Of a stretch of 64,000 nucleotides of DNA, positions 1 through 11,463 are shown piece by piece. The DNA comes from Bromus sterilis. Its lineage: Eukaryota > Streptophyta > Magnoliopsida > Poales > Poaceae. Each line of letters opens with the position of its first letter. Within the stretch, counting starts at the first letter, position 1. A program made the position numbers and the translations under genes. The stretch spans positions 228,429,782 through 228,493,781 of the forward strand of contig OX465600.1 of NCBI GenBank assembly GCA_950022295.1, in the 5' to 3' direction. The notes below the pieces were generated by a model. The model did no database searches, was not told where the DNA came from, and saw only the letters and a program-made list of their open reading frames with translations.

Positions 1-1022
1 CCAACTCATTTATCATACAATCTACCATAACAAAGTTTAGATCGTAGAATTCAGATTTATCGACGCTCCAGTGCTCGCACATTTTGCTGATGCAAAAGAT
101 GAAGGTGAGACCGTATCAACCCTTCACAAAATCTTTAAATAGCACACCTTCCATAACAATTTATGGTCTTCGAAAATGACAACCATTTATAAATGATGAT
201 GGTATAGAAGGAACCAAATTCAAACGGTAGTTGTAATTTCAATAAACATGAAATATAGATGTATTTAGCATTGAAATACATTTAGATGCATCCATTTGAG
301 CGACGGGTAATATGGATCGGATATAGTAACACTTTGTTTTCACGCTTTCAAGTTGTTGCATTTAGCACTAAAATACATTTAAATTGATCCATTTAAACAA
401 TAAGTAATATGGATTAAAGTTAATATCACATGTGTAAAGATAATAGCATTGTCATTTGTTCTAGTTTTCATCTCCACTCGATTGCGGCAAAAATGATCGC
501 CGTGATGTGCATTGTGGAGACGACCGGCCGAAAAGACCAAGCAAATTGGCCAACTGGGCATGATACTTTTTTTATTGTTTTTACCTTTTTCACTCAGCGG
601 TTAGACATGCAATTTGTGTAGATGGTGCATGCACCCCTATTTTTTTGTTGGATTGGTCAGGATACGTGTCATCTAGAGAGGAAGCAGTTGCTAGCACTTC
701 AAATCAATAGGATCGGCTCTAGGTTAGCCAACTTGTATTATAAGTATATGTAACTTATGAACAAATACACAAGATTCATACTTTATCTTGTTGTGTTCAA
801 TTCGCTTGACAAATAGGTGAGGACCAGAGTAGTGCTATAACTAAAGGATGATACATAGACTGATAATTACCCAGTTCCAAGAATGCGAGCTCTTTATTAG
901 TTCAAATTTATCCTTATCATCAATATTCTGCATCAGATTTGTAAACCCAAAAGAGTTGTGACATGTGACCTCATATCAACAAGCATTACATCCTGGAACA
1001 TCCAATCAAACACAGCCTATTA
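1..1022. other. AT-rich stretch without a recognisable gene
   Basis: No reading frame here resembles a known protein, and short frames on both strands are unsupported. The only structure seen is a pair of imperfect direct repeats (separate entry) and the MITE that ends the stretch. Confidence 0.6.
263..418. repeat. Two imperfect direct repeats, probable degraded MITE remnants
   Basis: Positions 263-321 and 361-418 are about 58-base imperfect copies of each other. Both run from TTTAGCA, through AATACATTTA and ATCCATTT, to TAATATGGAT. The wording (aatacat..., atccattt..., gcgac/caataagtaatatgga) resembles the inner arm of Triticeae Stowaway-type MITEs. No intact CTCCCTCCGT terminus remains, so the family is inferred. 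An alternative is a simple local duplication. Confidence 0.45.
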
Positions 1023-1091
1023 TACCCTGCGTACACAAATATCACTACTTTAGTGATCTAAAACATCTTATATTTGTGTACGGAGGGAGTA
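1023..1091. mobile_element. Short Stowaway-type MITE (Tc1/Mariner class)
   Basis: The right end reads ATTTGTGTACGGAGGGAGTA, the classic grass Stowaway terminus. The left end, TACCCTGCGTACACAAAT, is its inverted copy with a two-base loss and one mismatch. The middle (ATCACTA..TTTAGTGAT) is also a foldback, so the whole 69 bases can form one hairpin. It is bounded by TA dinucleotides, as expected for this class. It lies five bases beyond the stop codon of the PPR fragment, in what would be its 3' untranslated region. Confidence 0.8.
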
Positions 1092-1095
1092 CATT

Positions 1096-1611
1096 TCAAG
1101 ACATTATTGTTGAAACTTCGCCAATTGGGTAGTTGCTAGTGGATTTCAACAATCTCCTAGTTTCCTCATCCATGGAGACTTTATCCTGTTCCATTCGTTC
1201 ATCTATTATCAGAGGCATCATCTCAGCTTTAGCGTACGTGCGCAGGACCGAGTTATATACCTCAGTTGTGACATATCCTGCTCCTCGAAGCACAACCAGG
1301 AGCTCCTCTGCAGTTTCAATGTCACCTCTCTTCTCAATGTGCGAAAAGAAAGCAGCAACGAGTTGGGGGTTTGGCTCCCATTTCTCCAAGCTTGACAGTG
1401 CTTTCTTTAGGCAGTCAAGAACTTTGTTCGTGCTCTCTTGGTTGCCAAGATAACCCCAAACAAATAGCTCCCAAGTGCTATAGCTGGGCTTGATTCCTTT
1501 TTGCACGATGTATTGAAGAAAACCCTCTGCCTTGTCCATCTTTCCATTCTTGATGTAAAATGAAAGGATGGTGTTGGGGATCTGTCGTCGATATGTAACG
1601 CCAGATGCCAT
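1096..1611 (-). pseudogene. C-terminal fragment of a P-class PPR protein
   Basis: This 171-codon open frame encodes about four helix-turn-helix PPR units. Recognisable pieces are IPNTILSFYIKNGKMDKAEG, WELFVWGYLGN, FFSHIEKRGDIETAEELL and YNSVLRTYAKAEMM. The wording is like plant organelle-targeted P-class PPR proteins that bind RNA in mitochondria or chloroplasts. Family members are usually 450 residues or longer with an N-terminal transit peptide; here only the last third remains. The apparent start ATG is probably internal, because the text before IPNT is scrambled and sequence beyond 1612 is unrelated GC-rich element DNA. I read it as a gene truncated by insertion or rearrangement. The reading frame that remains has no stops, so the break may be fairly recent. 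Confidence 0.72.
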
Positions 1612-3261
1612 GGGATGGTTAAAGTGAGGGGAAGACGCGAGGGAAAGAATGTCAATGGTGCCGGAATCGGGTTGGGCACAAACACGGTGGAGGACACCAA
1701 GATGTACCCAGGTTCGGGGCTCTCCGGAGAGATAACACCCCTACTCCTGCTTGTCTCTTATATATCAATGCTCTGGCTACAACATCTGCTTCTCTATCTC
1801 CTCAGGGGAAGGTGAGTGCCGCCGCCGTGGGCAAGGCTCTCTCCTGCGTCCCTGGGGGTAACTACAAGCAGTGCACGAACTATGGGGAAGGTGAGTAATG
1901 GTGATCTAGGATCAGTCGTCCCTCACACAGGAGGGGTACCCTGGCTCTTATAGTGTGAATCCAGGGTACTTCGGTAACTTCCTTGCCGAATGGGCCCAGC
2001 TGTCATCCTCTAATCGGCCTGGGCCCACCGACTGCTCCTCTCCGGGTGATCCGGGACCTACGAGCGGCGGCCCATGCTGTAGACTTGTAGGATGAACAGT
2101 GGAGCTAGGGAGTATTGTCTTGTCGGCCTGTCCGCGGAATCGACGGGGAGGTCGACACCGTATCTCCAGTAAATCCTCGACGTGACTTGGCCTTCCTGCC
2201 ACCCAGATATCTCGGGATATGGTATTTATGACCTCGTAATCATACCCCCGACTGGGTGGTAGGTAGTTCCGATTGCGCCTGATCCGACTGGTGGTTCCTG
2301 GCGAGGTCGATTGCTCTGGTCAATCGGCTTGCTAGGTATCAACCTCGGACCAGCTGCCGACCAATCGGATGATTGTCTTGGTGAAGGGAAGGGGTGGACC
2401 GATTGCGCCTGGGCCGACTGCTGGCATTTGATACGGCCGATTGCCTTGGAGCAATCGGTCGTACACCTGCCCAGCTCGGCCCAGCTGCGGCCCAATCGGT
2501 CCATCCTTGTCTTGAAAGGTTACTTCCGCTTAGGTTAGCCTACCCGGGTACCAGTCCCCCGACAGTAGCCCCTAAAGCTGTAAGGGTCCCACGGTCGCTT
2601 GACCGCGGGGCCTTTGCAGTTTTTAATCTCTCTCTTGACATCCTCCGACTGCTATGGCCTCATCGGGTGTGTCGTCCCGAGCTCGTTAGCCGACTCGGAG
2701 ATCACACTCGGCTGACCAAGCTTCTCGTCCGATTGGGTTTGTTTTATTCCCAACTCGTGTCTTCTCTTTTCTGTCGAAACACCCTTTGCCGATTTACCTC
2801 CAACGGTTACCTCCGATTCTTCCGGGATGTGATCAATGAGCTGGGACCCACGACCCACGCGCGACTTGACATAACTGCAGGGCCTGACCCCCACGTCGCA
2901 CGCCTTGCCTTTTGCGCCCGGATCCTTTGCGCTGGCTTGCCGGTTGCCCTTCCTGTGCCCTAGGCCACACCGAGCCACACAGCCGCAGACGTATCCCACT
3001 TCCCCCCCCCCGCCGCCCATATAAGCCACAGGGGGGAGACTTCGCCTCTTCCTTCTCCTCAGACGCCATCTTCAACCTCGAGCTCCCTCCCCTCTGCTCC
3101 ATTGCTACTCCATGCGAAACTCTCTGCCGCGAACCTCTGTGCCTTGGATCTGCTCCGGCCACGGACTCGTGCTCTTCACCGCCTCCGCAGCGACTCTTCA
3201 CCGCCGCTTTCGCGCTCCACCTCCCTTTGTTTCTCTCCTTTTCTTATTGTCTGCGAAAACC
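1612..3261 (+). other. GC-rich leader of the Transposase_28-type element
   Basis: This 1.65-kb stretch has no convincing coding frame. It holds text such as gtacccaggttcggggctct and ccctactcctgcttgtctc, which I recognise as common in Triticeae element leaders. Between 2260 and 2500 there are many copies of CGATTG or its complement CAATCG, one pair forming a strong hairpin (separate entry). A polypyrimidine-rich stretch at 3000-3260 leads into the ATG at 3262. I infer that it is promoter plus 5' leader of the gene that follows. No LTR or CACTA terminus could be fixed. Confidence 0.45.
2432..2463. repeat. 13-base near-perfect hairpin with 6-base loop
   Basis: The left arm TACGGCCGATTGC (2432-2444) and the right arm GCAATCGGTCGTA (2451-2463) are inverted copies with one difference, which is a G-U wobble in RNA. 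The loop is CTTGGA. It sits in a zone dense with CGATTG/CAATCG motifs. Confidence 0.7.
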
Positions 3262-5586
3262 ATGGCGCCCCGGCGAGATGTGTCACAGGCGAGCCGCGGG
3301 TGCTGGAGGGGTTCTCAGGCCACCGCCGACGCCGTCCAGTCCCTGATCCGTGCCCGGAAGATGCCCGCGGAGGTCGAGTGGCGCATCCCTGGCAAGGCCG
3401 AGGTCGTGCCCAGCGCACGCGCTGGCGAGAGGGTCGTGTTCCTTGCTCACTTCGAGCGTGGATTCGGCCTTCCTGCCAGCTCGTTCTTCCGCGGATTTCT
3501 TGACTTCCACCGACTGCAACCCCATCATCTCGCGGCCAACTTCATCATGATCCTCTCTGGGTTCGTGACACTCTGCGAGGGGTACCTCGGCTGCCGTCCG
3601 AGCATCACCCTCTGGAAACGCTTCTTCAACCTCCGAGCTCATAACGCCCGGACAGGAGCTGTGGTGCCCTCTACCATCGAAGGCGGCGAGCCAACGTACC
3701 CGACTGACATGACCGACTGCGGTAGTTGTCTCGTCACAGCCGGCAAGCCGAGGTATAAAAGTCCCGAGATCGTCCAGTCCTGCAAGAACTGGCAAACCTC
3801 ATTCTTCTACGTCAAGTCACCCAACCAAGGCCCCGATCCTCTCAACCTGCCCGAGTTCTCCCTCGCCCGGCCGATTGAGAACATCAGTGGTCGCTGAAGT
3901 ACGGCGTCGGAGACCTTGACGTCGATGACCAGGTTGCTAGGGTCGCCCAGCTGGAGCAAGAGGGGCTCCTCTCAACCGACCTGGTAGCCGCTTGGCTTCA
4001 AGCTCGGATTCTCCCCCTGCAGTGCCGAGTGCACCGCCTCTGCGACATGTCGGGTCTTCGAGATCCCACTCGGCTCTGCACGTGGCGGGTGAAGACTGAA
4101 GATCTCTGCGCCCGAGTGAAGGCTATTACATCTAGCCCATTGCCAGACCCCTTCCGCTTCGGGCTTGATTACCTCACCCGCCAGCAGAAGCCGCCTGTGG
4201 TATGTCCCGAATGCTTTTTCTTCCGATTGCTCTTTCTCGCTGCTTCTCTGATCACTTCTATTTTCTTTCCAGCATTTTATTCAGTCCGAGCTAATGGAGG
4301 ACGGTCAGGAAGCTCGCGTATACGCCCCCGACCGCGCGGAGGAAGACCCCGCCGACTTCGAATATAACGGCGAGATACCCTCCGCCGAGTCCGGTGACGA
4401 TGATGAAGATGATGGCGAGTCTTCCGGAGAATCCTCCGACTCCATGGACGCCGAGGGCGATGATGCCGAGACCGCCAATCCTCCAAGGACCGACACCCGG
4501 CTGCCGGCTCAAGGGGGTACGCCTGACCCTTCCCTTGAGCAATTTTTGGCCGAATGGAGCGATGATGAAAGTGTCTCAAAGACTGATGATTCTGATGCAG
4601 CTCCTCGTGCCAAACCCCCGAAGGTGCCAGCTAAGCGCACCTCGACCACCGGCTCCTCTGCCGGTACGGCTCCCAGCAAGGTTGCCAAGGTCACGCCGAC
4701 TGCCGGCAAAGGCAAACAGTCCCAGGAGACGATCACTCGGAGGCCGGCTGCGCAGGCGCCACTGAACGTCGCCCCTCTAAGATGTCGGATGCCCTCTGGC
4801 GCGCCGAGAACGATCGGGTATGACTTTACCTTTACGCCCTGTATTTTACTATCTGTTCCTGATACTGATTCTCCTCTTCCTTCTTCCTTCAGGGAGCCGA
4901 TTGGGCTTGACGATGTCGACACTGGCATTCCGGTTCGTGCCAGCGCCGTCATCTCGCCTGCCGCTTCTGCCGCCGCCGTTCATAAACGGCCGACTGCTTC
5001 TCATCGCTCCTCGAAGGACGCCGAGCGCGCTGCCAAGAAGGCCCGCCTCGCGACGACTCAGAAAACCTCCTCTTCCACCCTTGCTTCCAAGACCTCCAAG
5101 AATGCCACTGACCGGGTGGCTCCTGGTGATAGAGGAACGCAATCGGTCGATCCGATTGCCCCATCTCTGCCACGCCGTTCCAACCCGGCCTCTCCTGCCG
5201 CAACTACGTCTGCCCCAACTACCACGTCCGAGCCGCTTGTGGCGATGACACCGTCGCCGACCGTGGTGTCGGCTCCGCCGATTGCCACGACTGTGCCGCC
5301 GGTTGCCACGACTGTGCCTCCGGTTGTCTTATCCGCGCCACCGCTGACGACGACCTTGCCGCCAGTTATCGTTGTCACTTCTGCTCCCACTCGCCCGGTT
5401 GCGCCGCCGCCACAATCGGGTGCCTCTGGCCCTCAGGTGACGCCGACGCCCCCGGCCCTTACTGCCGCTGCTTCCACCGCTACTCAAACTGCAGCGTCAA
5501 CGCCGACCAAGGGGGCGAGGGAGGCGGGAGGGTGTGCAGGCTGCGGGGGCGGAGGCCGACGCGGCAAGCGCGGACAAGGGCGGTGA
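3262..5586 (+). pseudogene. Putative gypsy-type transposon protein (Transposase_28-like), frameshifted, two introns
   Basis: The start ATG at 3262 has a good plant context (aaaaccATGGCG). Residues about 55-125 carry the family signature HFERGFGLPASSFFRGFLDF, then LQPHHLAANF and LCEGYLGC, and later NWQTSFFYVK, as in plant proteins of the 'putative gypsy type transposon' domain. The function of that domain is unknown. The frame stops at TGA 3895-3897, but the neighbouring frame continues the protein from about 3890 (WSLKYGVGDLDVDDQ), so a one-base indel has broken it. A GT-AG intron at 4200-4272 (73 bases, pyrimidine-rich acceptor) joins in phase to a downstream frame starting with an acidic region rich in D and E. 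A second GT-AG intron at 4818-4892 is 75 bases. The C-terminal part is low-complexity, rich in T, P, A and V, and runs to 5586. The splice sites and the frameshift are my reading of the sequence and lack transcript support. Confidence 0.65.
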
Positions 5587-6479
5587 GCACGGCGCGCACG
5601 CCCTCGGCCATGGCGGCCACGGTGAGTTCCCACGGCGGCCAGAGCACGGGCTGGACGTGGACGACCACCGCAAGCATCAAATCGAGCGTAGAGCGGGGGG
5701 GGGGGGACGAAGACAAGCTCACTATGAATGCAGAGGAGGGATCGAGGAGGCCGAAGAGTGAACGGGGGCGACGAATTCGTCGACGAGGATGCGGCAGCCA
5801 TGCGGAGGAAATCACGGCGATGGCGAGCACCCGAGGCGTCTGAGATTGATTCGAGGTGTGGGATGACGAAGACGACCACGAGGAGCTCGCTGGACATGGC
5901 GGCGCGGCATGAGGAGGCTAGTGGCCACGCGTGCTCGCGAGCCCGTGGCCATGGCGGCTCGGGCGAGGACGAGCGGAGGGGGCATGAGGAGAAATGGCGT
6001 GGGGTAGGCAGGGAATGGAGGGGCCCTAGGGTTAGTGTTCGGGGTTAGGGGGTGCGGGGCTCCTTATCCTCGCCGGCGTTCGCTAGATGGCCGCCACGGC
6101 GGAAGGCGCCATGGATGGCCGCCACGGCTCAGCCTCCACTTTAGCGTGGTAGGAGATAGGCCCAGGTGGGCTGGGCCGGCTTTGCGGTTGCCCCATGCGT
6201 TAGATATGATTTTTTCCTCTTATTTGTTTTCCTGTTTCTTTTTGTAATTCTTTTCTTCTGTTTATATTTCAATTTTCTATCATTCAATTTTATAAAATGT
6301 GAAACTTGTACCAATAATATTATTGCAATTTATATCACTGCTACAAAAAGTGTGGGCCTTAAATAAAATTCAAATCAATTTTATTTAATTACAAAATGAT
6401 TAAATGGGCTAATATTCTATTGTTTTTAATTTATTTGCATTATGTAAATAGCTTCATAAATTACCATTTCCATTATATT
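5587..6479. other. GC-rich then AT-rich stretch, no recognisable product
   Basis: To about 6190 the sequence is GC-rich and open in several frames on both strands, which is expected from composition. The minus-strand frame 5480-5830 has a smooth hydrophobic run (LAVVVHVQPVLWPPWELTVAA), but I do not recognise a family. It might be a captured 5' gene fragment. From 6200 on it is AT-rich and featureless, leading into a Stowaway-like end. Confidence 0.35.
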
Positions 6480-6523
6480 TTTACTTACAAATATTTAGGC
6501 CTTTAATATAAGGACCGGAGGGA
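6480..6523. mobile_element. Right terminus of a Stowaway-like MITE
   Basis: The text TAATATAAGGACCGGAGGGAGTA matches the terminal wording of grass Stowaway elements. The matching left terminus is not visible upstream, so the element is either truncated or too decayed to delimit. Confidence 0.55.
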
Positions 6524-9188
6524 GTATGAGCTAAGGTAAGCTCTCCAATAGAACTAGTGAGGGTGCATCCAACTTGCTCGCTCAAGAAGACCTAGAGCTC
6601 ATTTGAGGACGTTCATCATTGGAATATACAAGCCAAGTTCTATAGTGTAAGGATCCCCACATAATTATATGCATGAATCATAAGATAATCTCTATGGAGT
6701 ACAAATACTATAAGGAGTATGAGTGTGGATCTTTAAAAAGAGATAGTAGTGTTGCCCCCTTCTCTCTTTTTATTTATTTTTTCTTTCTTTTTTTGTATTT
6801 TTGTGGCCTCATTGGCTCTTTCTATTTATCTCTCATTTGTCCTCTTTGAGATCTTTTAATTTGTCCTCTTTGGGATCTTTTGTTTGTCCTCTTTGGGATC
6901 TTTTCCTCACTTTAAGGGTAACACTCTATATTTTACAAGAAGTATAGGAGATCATCACACTTTACAAGAAGTACTCAACATAAAGAAAACTAAAACTATC
7001 ATGATGTATGCAAATGTATGCCTTTGCCAGTGTAGCAGGATATGCAATGATACTAGCGCGTCATGTAGCAATTAAGAGGGAAAGGCCCAACTATCATGCG
7101 GCTCATCGATCAAGAAAAAGCATGTATGACAATGGAGATCAAGCCATGAGAAGATGGATGTTGCATGTCAATGTATCTCGTAAAGGCTATGGAAATGCCT
7201 TGATAGGTAGGTATGGTGGCTGTTTTGAGGAAAGATATAACGAGGCTTATGATGACAGAGCGTATCATGCCAAAAGGGTTTGGATGCATCGGTGAAGTTT
7301 GCACCAACTCTTGAGGTGAGAAAGGGCAATGCACGATACCGAAGAGGCTAGCAAAAAATGGGGGTTGGAAGTGTCAACAATCTAATACTCGCATTAGTCC
7401 GAGGAACTCATGCACTTATTATCGGTAACTCTCTATCTAATCAGGAGATTCACAAAGAGACGAGTTCCCCGAGGAGTAGTGTATGGGGGTTTTGTTATCC
7501 TTGCGCACCCTCGACTCAGGGTATGTGGGGGTACTCTATATATTACAACCCTTCCAGAGGTTAGCATTCCATCTAGTAGCTAGAGTTCTCAACTAGTTTT
7601 TGTAGTTTTTCGAAAATAAACATGGATTTCCAAAAATACGACACCTATCACTAATAGGCTAAAGCTCTTGACATTAAAAGTTCAAACATTACTCAAAACA
7701 ACACCTCAAAACTTTTGCAAGTTATTACTATACTTAAATAGCAACCTAAATTACCTACTTCAAGTCAAGACACACAACTCAGTGCAACAGACCAACTCTC
7801 TAAACAAGATAAGCATGAAAACTCAAGAGAGTTCCAAAAGCAACAATCTAAATAAAAGCTCTTAAAAAGATAAGCATGAAAACTAAGAGCTAAGCATGAC
7901 AACAGTTACGAAAAGATAAAGAACACACATTAAAGATAAGCATGGAAACCTATGTCGTGTTCTAGGGTGGAGTGGAGCGTGTTTCACTCCCAAACAATGA
8001 AGGATGGGGTCTAACTTGCTATGAACATCAAGCAAAAGAAGACAAACTAAAAAGTAAATGCAAGACGCTCCAAGTATAGCACATAACACATGAAGTGATA
8101 AAAATATAGTGTGGACAAGGACGAACTGATGATCGTTGATGGAGAAGGGGATGCATGGGGGCATCCCCAAGCTTAGACGCTTGACTCTCCTTGAATATTT
8201 CTTGGTTTTGCATGGGGGCATCCCCAAGCTTGAGCGTTTGACACTCCCGGATCTTCTTTCATCATCTTCCTTCGCACACTTGAAAAATCCCTTCATACAA
8301 AACTCATCATAAGCTGATTAGAGGGGTTAGTGTCCCTAATAAAATAATTCACCTCTACTGGAAATATTGATTTTCAGGAAGAGCTACTGTTTTTCAAGAT
8401 TTCCAAAAAGAATTCGCAAAGAAAAAGCAAGCTTAAGATTTGCAAAACTGAGAAAAGGTAAAACATTGCAGATTTTGTGAAAAACAGACCAGAAGGTAGT
8501 AAAGAATTGTTTAAGGCACTTCTGCAACTCAAATAAAAAAACTCATAACAGATGGAAGATGACCAATTTTATGGAGCATACTGTCAAAAAAATTCAGATC
8601 AAAAAGATGATCTGTTGATTTTTAATGAATTTTGCAATGGAGCAAAAGTTCCTTTTTTCTGGATATCATGTCACAACTTTTGATTTCTCTTGCCATCGAA
8701 GGCTAAACTTGGCACAAAGCTTGAAAGTGAAGATACAATGATGATGCTACAGTACTAACAAATATCAAGACCACTAAAAACTGAAAGTAATTTTTTTTGG
8801 ATTGCCTCCCAACAAGAACTTTCTTGTATGCCTTTGATCTAGGCATGAGGCAAGAAGATCAAGTTGTATCAATTGAACGATCATCAAGATCATCAAAAAG
8901 CTCTTCAATAGTACAACTAGTATTAAGAGGACTTTCAAATAAAGGCCTAGTGATAACATTTCTAGGGATAAAAGCAAAGGTAGTAAGACCAATTGGAGCT
9001 TCATTTGTAATTCTATTCAAGAGAGGTATTTCTTACAAGGTCTTCACAGTTTCAATTCCCTTGGCAATAGGTGGGTTACTTTTGGGTCGAGGAACCTTGG
9101 GAATGTAAATGAACTTAGATTCCTTCTTTGCCAAGGTTTCTATCTTTTTGGTTTTGATCGAGGAGAAAGTAGTTCCTAAAAGATAAGG
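6524..9188 (-). mobile_element. Non-coding Gypsy LTR-retrotransposon remnant
   Basis: Positions 6524-6900 repeat, in the same orientation, the sequence at about 61700-62030 (gagctaag..taagctctc, tgctcaagaagacctagagc, cctcattggctctttc). That sequence is the non-coding 3' internal region of element E. From 7480 to 9180 the wording (gggggcatccccaagctt, ttggattgcctcccaac) is typical of non-coding 3' internal regions of Athila-like Gypsy elements read in antisense. No protein-coding frame is supported. The tail at about 9180 abuts the plus-strand pol remnant, giving a junction between two different elements. Confidence 0.5.
8152..8242. repeat. 34-base direct repeat with polypurine-tract wording
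   Basis: TGCATGGGGGCATCCCCAAG begins copies at 8152-8185 and 8209-8242, 57 bases apart. Each then runs through CTTAGACG or CTTGAGCG to TTGAC. On the minus strand the shared core reads AAGCTTGGGGATGCCCC, resembling the purine tracts that lie before 3' LTRs in these Gypsy elements. Confidence 0.6.
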
Positions 9189-11463
9189 TTATATTTCTGG
9201 GCTACGTTGTATCTAAGCATGGGATAGAACTAGATTCTTCTAAAATTGAAGCAATTCAAAATTGGCCTACTCCCATGAATGTTAGTCAAGTAAGAAATTT
9301 TCACGGTCTTGCTGGTGTTTATAGAAGTTTTGTAAAAGATTTTAGTACTATTATTGCACCTTTGAATGAATTGACTAAGAAAGGAGTGCCTTTTGTTTGG
9401 GGCGCTGCCCAAGATCTTGCATTCGATGAGCTGAAACATTTGCATACTTCTTCACCATTACTTGCATTACCAGATTGTTCTAGGAAATTTGAAGTTGAAT
9501 GCGATGCTAGTGTTATAGGCATTGGTGCTGTATTGATGCAAGAAGGTAGACCTATTGCTTATTTCAGCGAGAAACTTTCTGGTGCTAGCTAGATTGAATT
9601 ATCTTGTTTATGATAAAGAAATTTATGCACTCGTTAGAGTTCTTGAGGTTTGGCAACATTATTTGTGGCCAAAAGAATTCATACATTCTGATCATGAAGC
9701 TTTGAAACACCTGAAAGCTCAATCTAATTTGCATTGGCGCTTAGCTAAATGGATTGAGTTTATTGAGTCTTTTCCCTACATAATTAAGCATAAGAAAGGG
9801 AAAGACAATGTGGTTGTTGATGCTCTCTCTAGGAAGAACATGTTATTGACACATCTTGATATTCAAATTCCTGGTTTAGAGAGTTTGTGTGATTTATATG
9901 CAACTGATCATGATTTTGCTGAACCATATCGTTTGTGTGTGCTTCGAAACGCATGGGATAAGTTCCACATCCACGATAGATTTTTGTTTCGTGCTAACAA
10001 ACTATGTATTCCAGAATCGTCTGTGCATTTTCTCTTATTGTAGGAATCACATGCAGGAGGTTTGATGGGTCACTTTGGGCGTGAGAATACGCTACTCATG
10101 CTTGTTGGTCATTCTTATTGGCCCAAGATGAGGCATGATGTGGACATGTTCGTTCGGCGCTACATTGTATGCAATAGCAAGTCCCAGCTGAAGCCTGATG
10201 GTTTGTATACTCCATTACCTGCTCCTACCACACCTTGGGAAGATGTAAGTATGGATTTTGTGTTAGGATTGCCACACACGAAACAGGGCCATGATAGTAT
10301 ATTTGTGGTAGTGGATAGATTTTCTAAAATGGCACACTTTATTGCATGCCACAAAAGCGACGATGTGTTGCATATTGCTAATCTGTTTTTCAGGGAGATT
10401 TTACGCTTGCATGGAGTGCCCAAGACAATTGTTTCTGATTGAGATGTGAAAGTTTGTGAGCTACTTCTGGAAGACACTTTGGGGAAAGTTCAGAACAAAG
10501 TTGATGTTCAGCACTACATGTCATCCCCAAACTGATGGTCAAACAGAGGTGGTGAATAGAACATTGTCACAATTGCTGCGAGCTATGATCAAGAAGAATC
10601 TGCATGAGTGGGAGGAGTGTTTACCACATGTTGAGTTTGATTATAACATAGCGGTGCACACTACTACTAGCTTTTTCCTTTTGAGGTGGTGTATGGATTC
10701 AAACCAATTATACCACTTGATTTTTTGCCTTTTCCCTTACATGAGAGAGTTAATATGAAGGCATCCAAGAGGGAAAAATATGTGAAGAAGATTCATGAGA
10801 GGACTCGAGAGGCTATTGAGAAGATAGGAAAAAACATTGCTGCTGCTAGAAACCAATCTAGAAAGCAAGATTTGTTTCATCCTGGTGATATGGTTTGGGT
10901 GCATCTACGCAAGGATTGATTCCCACATTTGAGGAGTTCCAAGTTGAGGCCGCGTGGTGCTGGTCCTTATAAGGTGTTGGATAAGATAAATGACAATGCT
11001 ACTCGATTGATATCCCAATTGCTGAGTTTGGTGGCGCCAGCAACATCTTCAACGTTGCTGATTTATCACCACATGACGGAGATGACCTTGGAGCGTCGAG
11101 GTCGATGCCTTTACCAGAGCCATAATGATAATGAAGAACCTATAAAGAATAAGTCCAATGAAATAAAATTTGGACCTATTACCAGAGCTCGTGCCAAGTT
11201 ATTAGAACAACATGTGAATTCTCTCTTAGTAGCATATGATGATTTATTTAATGAGAATTATATACTGCCTAAGTATCTGTATGTATGGATGCTCAGATAT
11301 TGTGATGAAGACGAGGATCAAGTGGGAAGAGAAGATGGACCGGACACAGGGATTGGAGGCCCGTTCACCTATGGACGTCCGACGTGGACACGAATGGCCT
11401 CGACACCAGCTAGTCAAGAGAACAACCACCCAGCATCGCAAGCCCGACGACAAATGAACGTCT
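9189..11463 (+). pseudogene. Truncated Gypsy pol (RT end, RNase H, integrase), CRM/chromovirus-like
   Basis: The coding text starts inside reverse transcriptase (VIFLGYVVSKHGIELDSSKI), continues through the RT-RNase H connection (FHGLAGVYRSFVKDFS) and RNase H (VECDASVIGIGAVLMQEG, ALSRK), and then integrase (MDFVLGLP, HPQTDGQTEVVNRTLSQLL, FHPGDMVWVHLRKD). Breaks include a frameshift near 9590, a stop near 10040, a stop TGA at 10440-10442 beside the second catalytic Asp of integrase, and a further frameshift near 10690. One cysteine of the integrase zinc-binding motif is a tyrosine (RRYIVC). The N-terminal half of pol and all of gag are missing. The pol wording is closest to the CRM-type chromovirus proteins I know, but a related Gypsy clade is possible. 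No chromodomain was seen. Confidence 0.75.

Noticed and set aside
7008..7334. Overlapping frames of 74-95 codons on both strands
   Set aside because: No family resemblance, and the DNA belongs to a non-coding Gypsy internal region.
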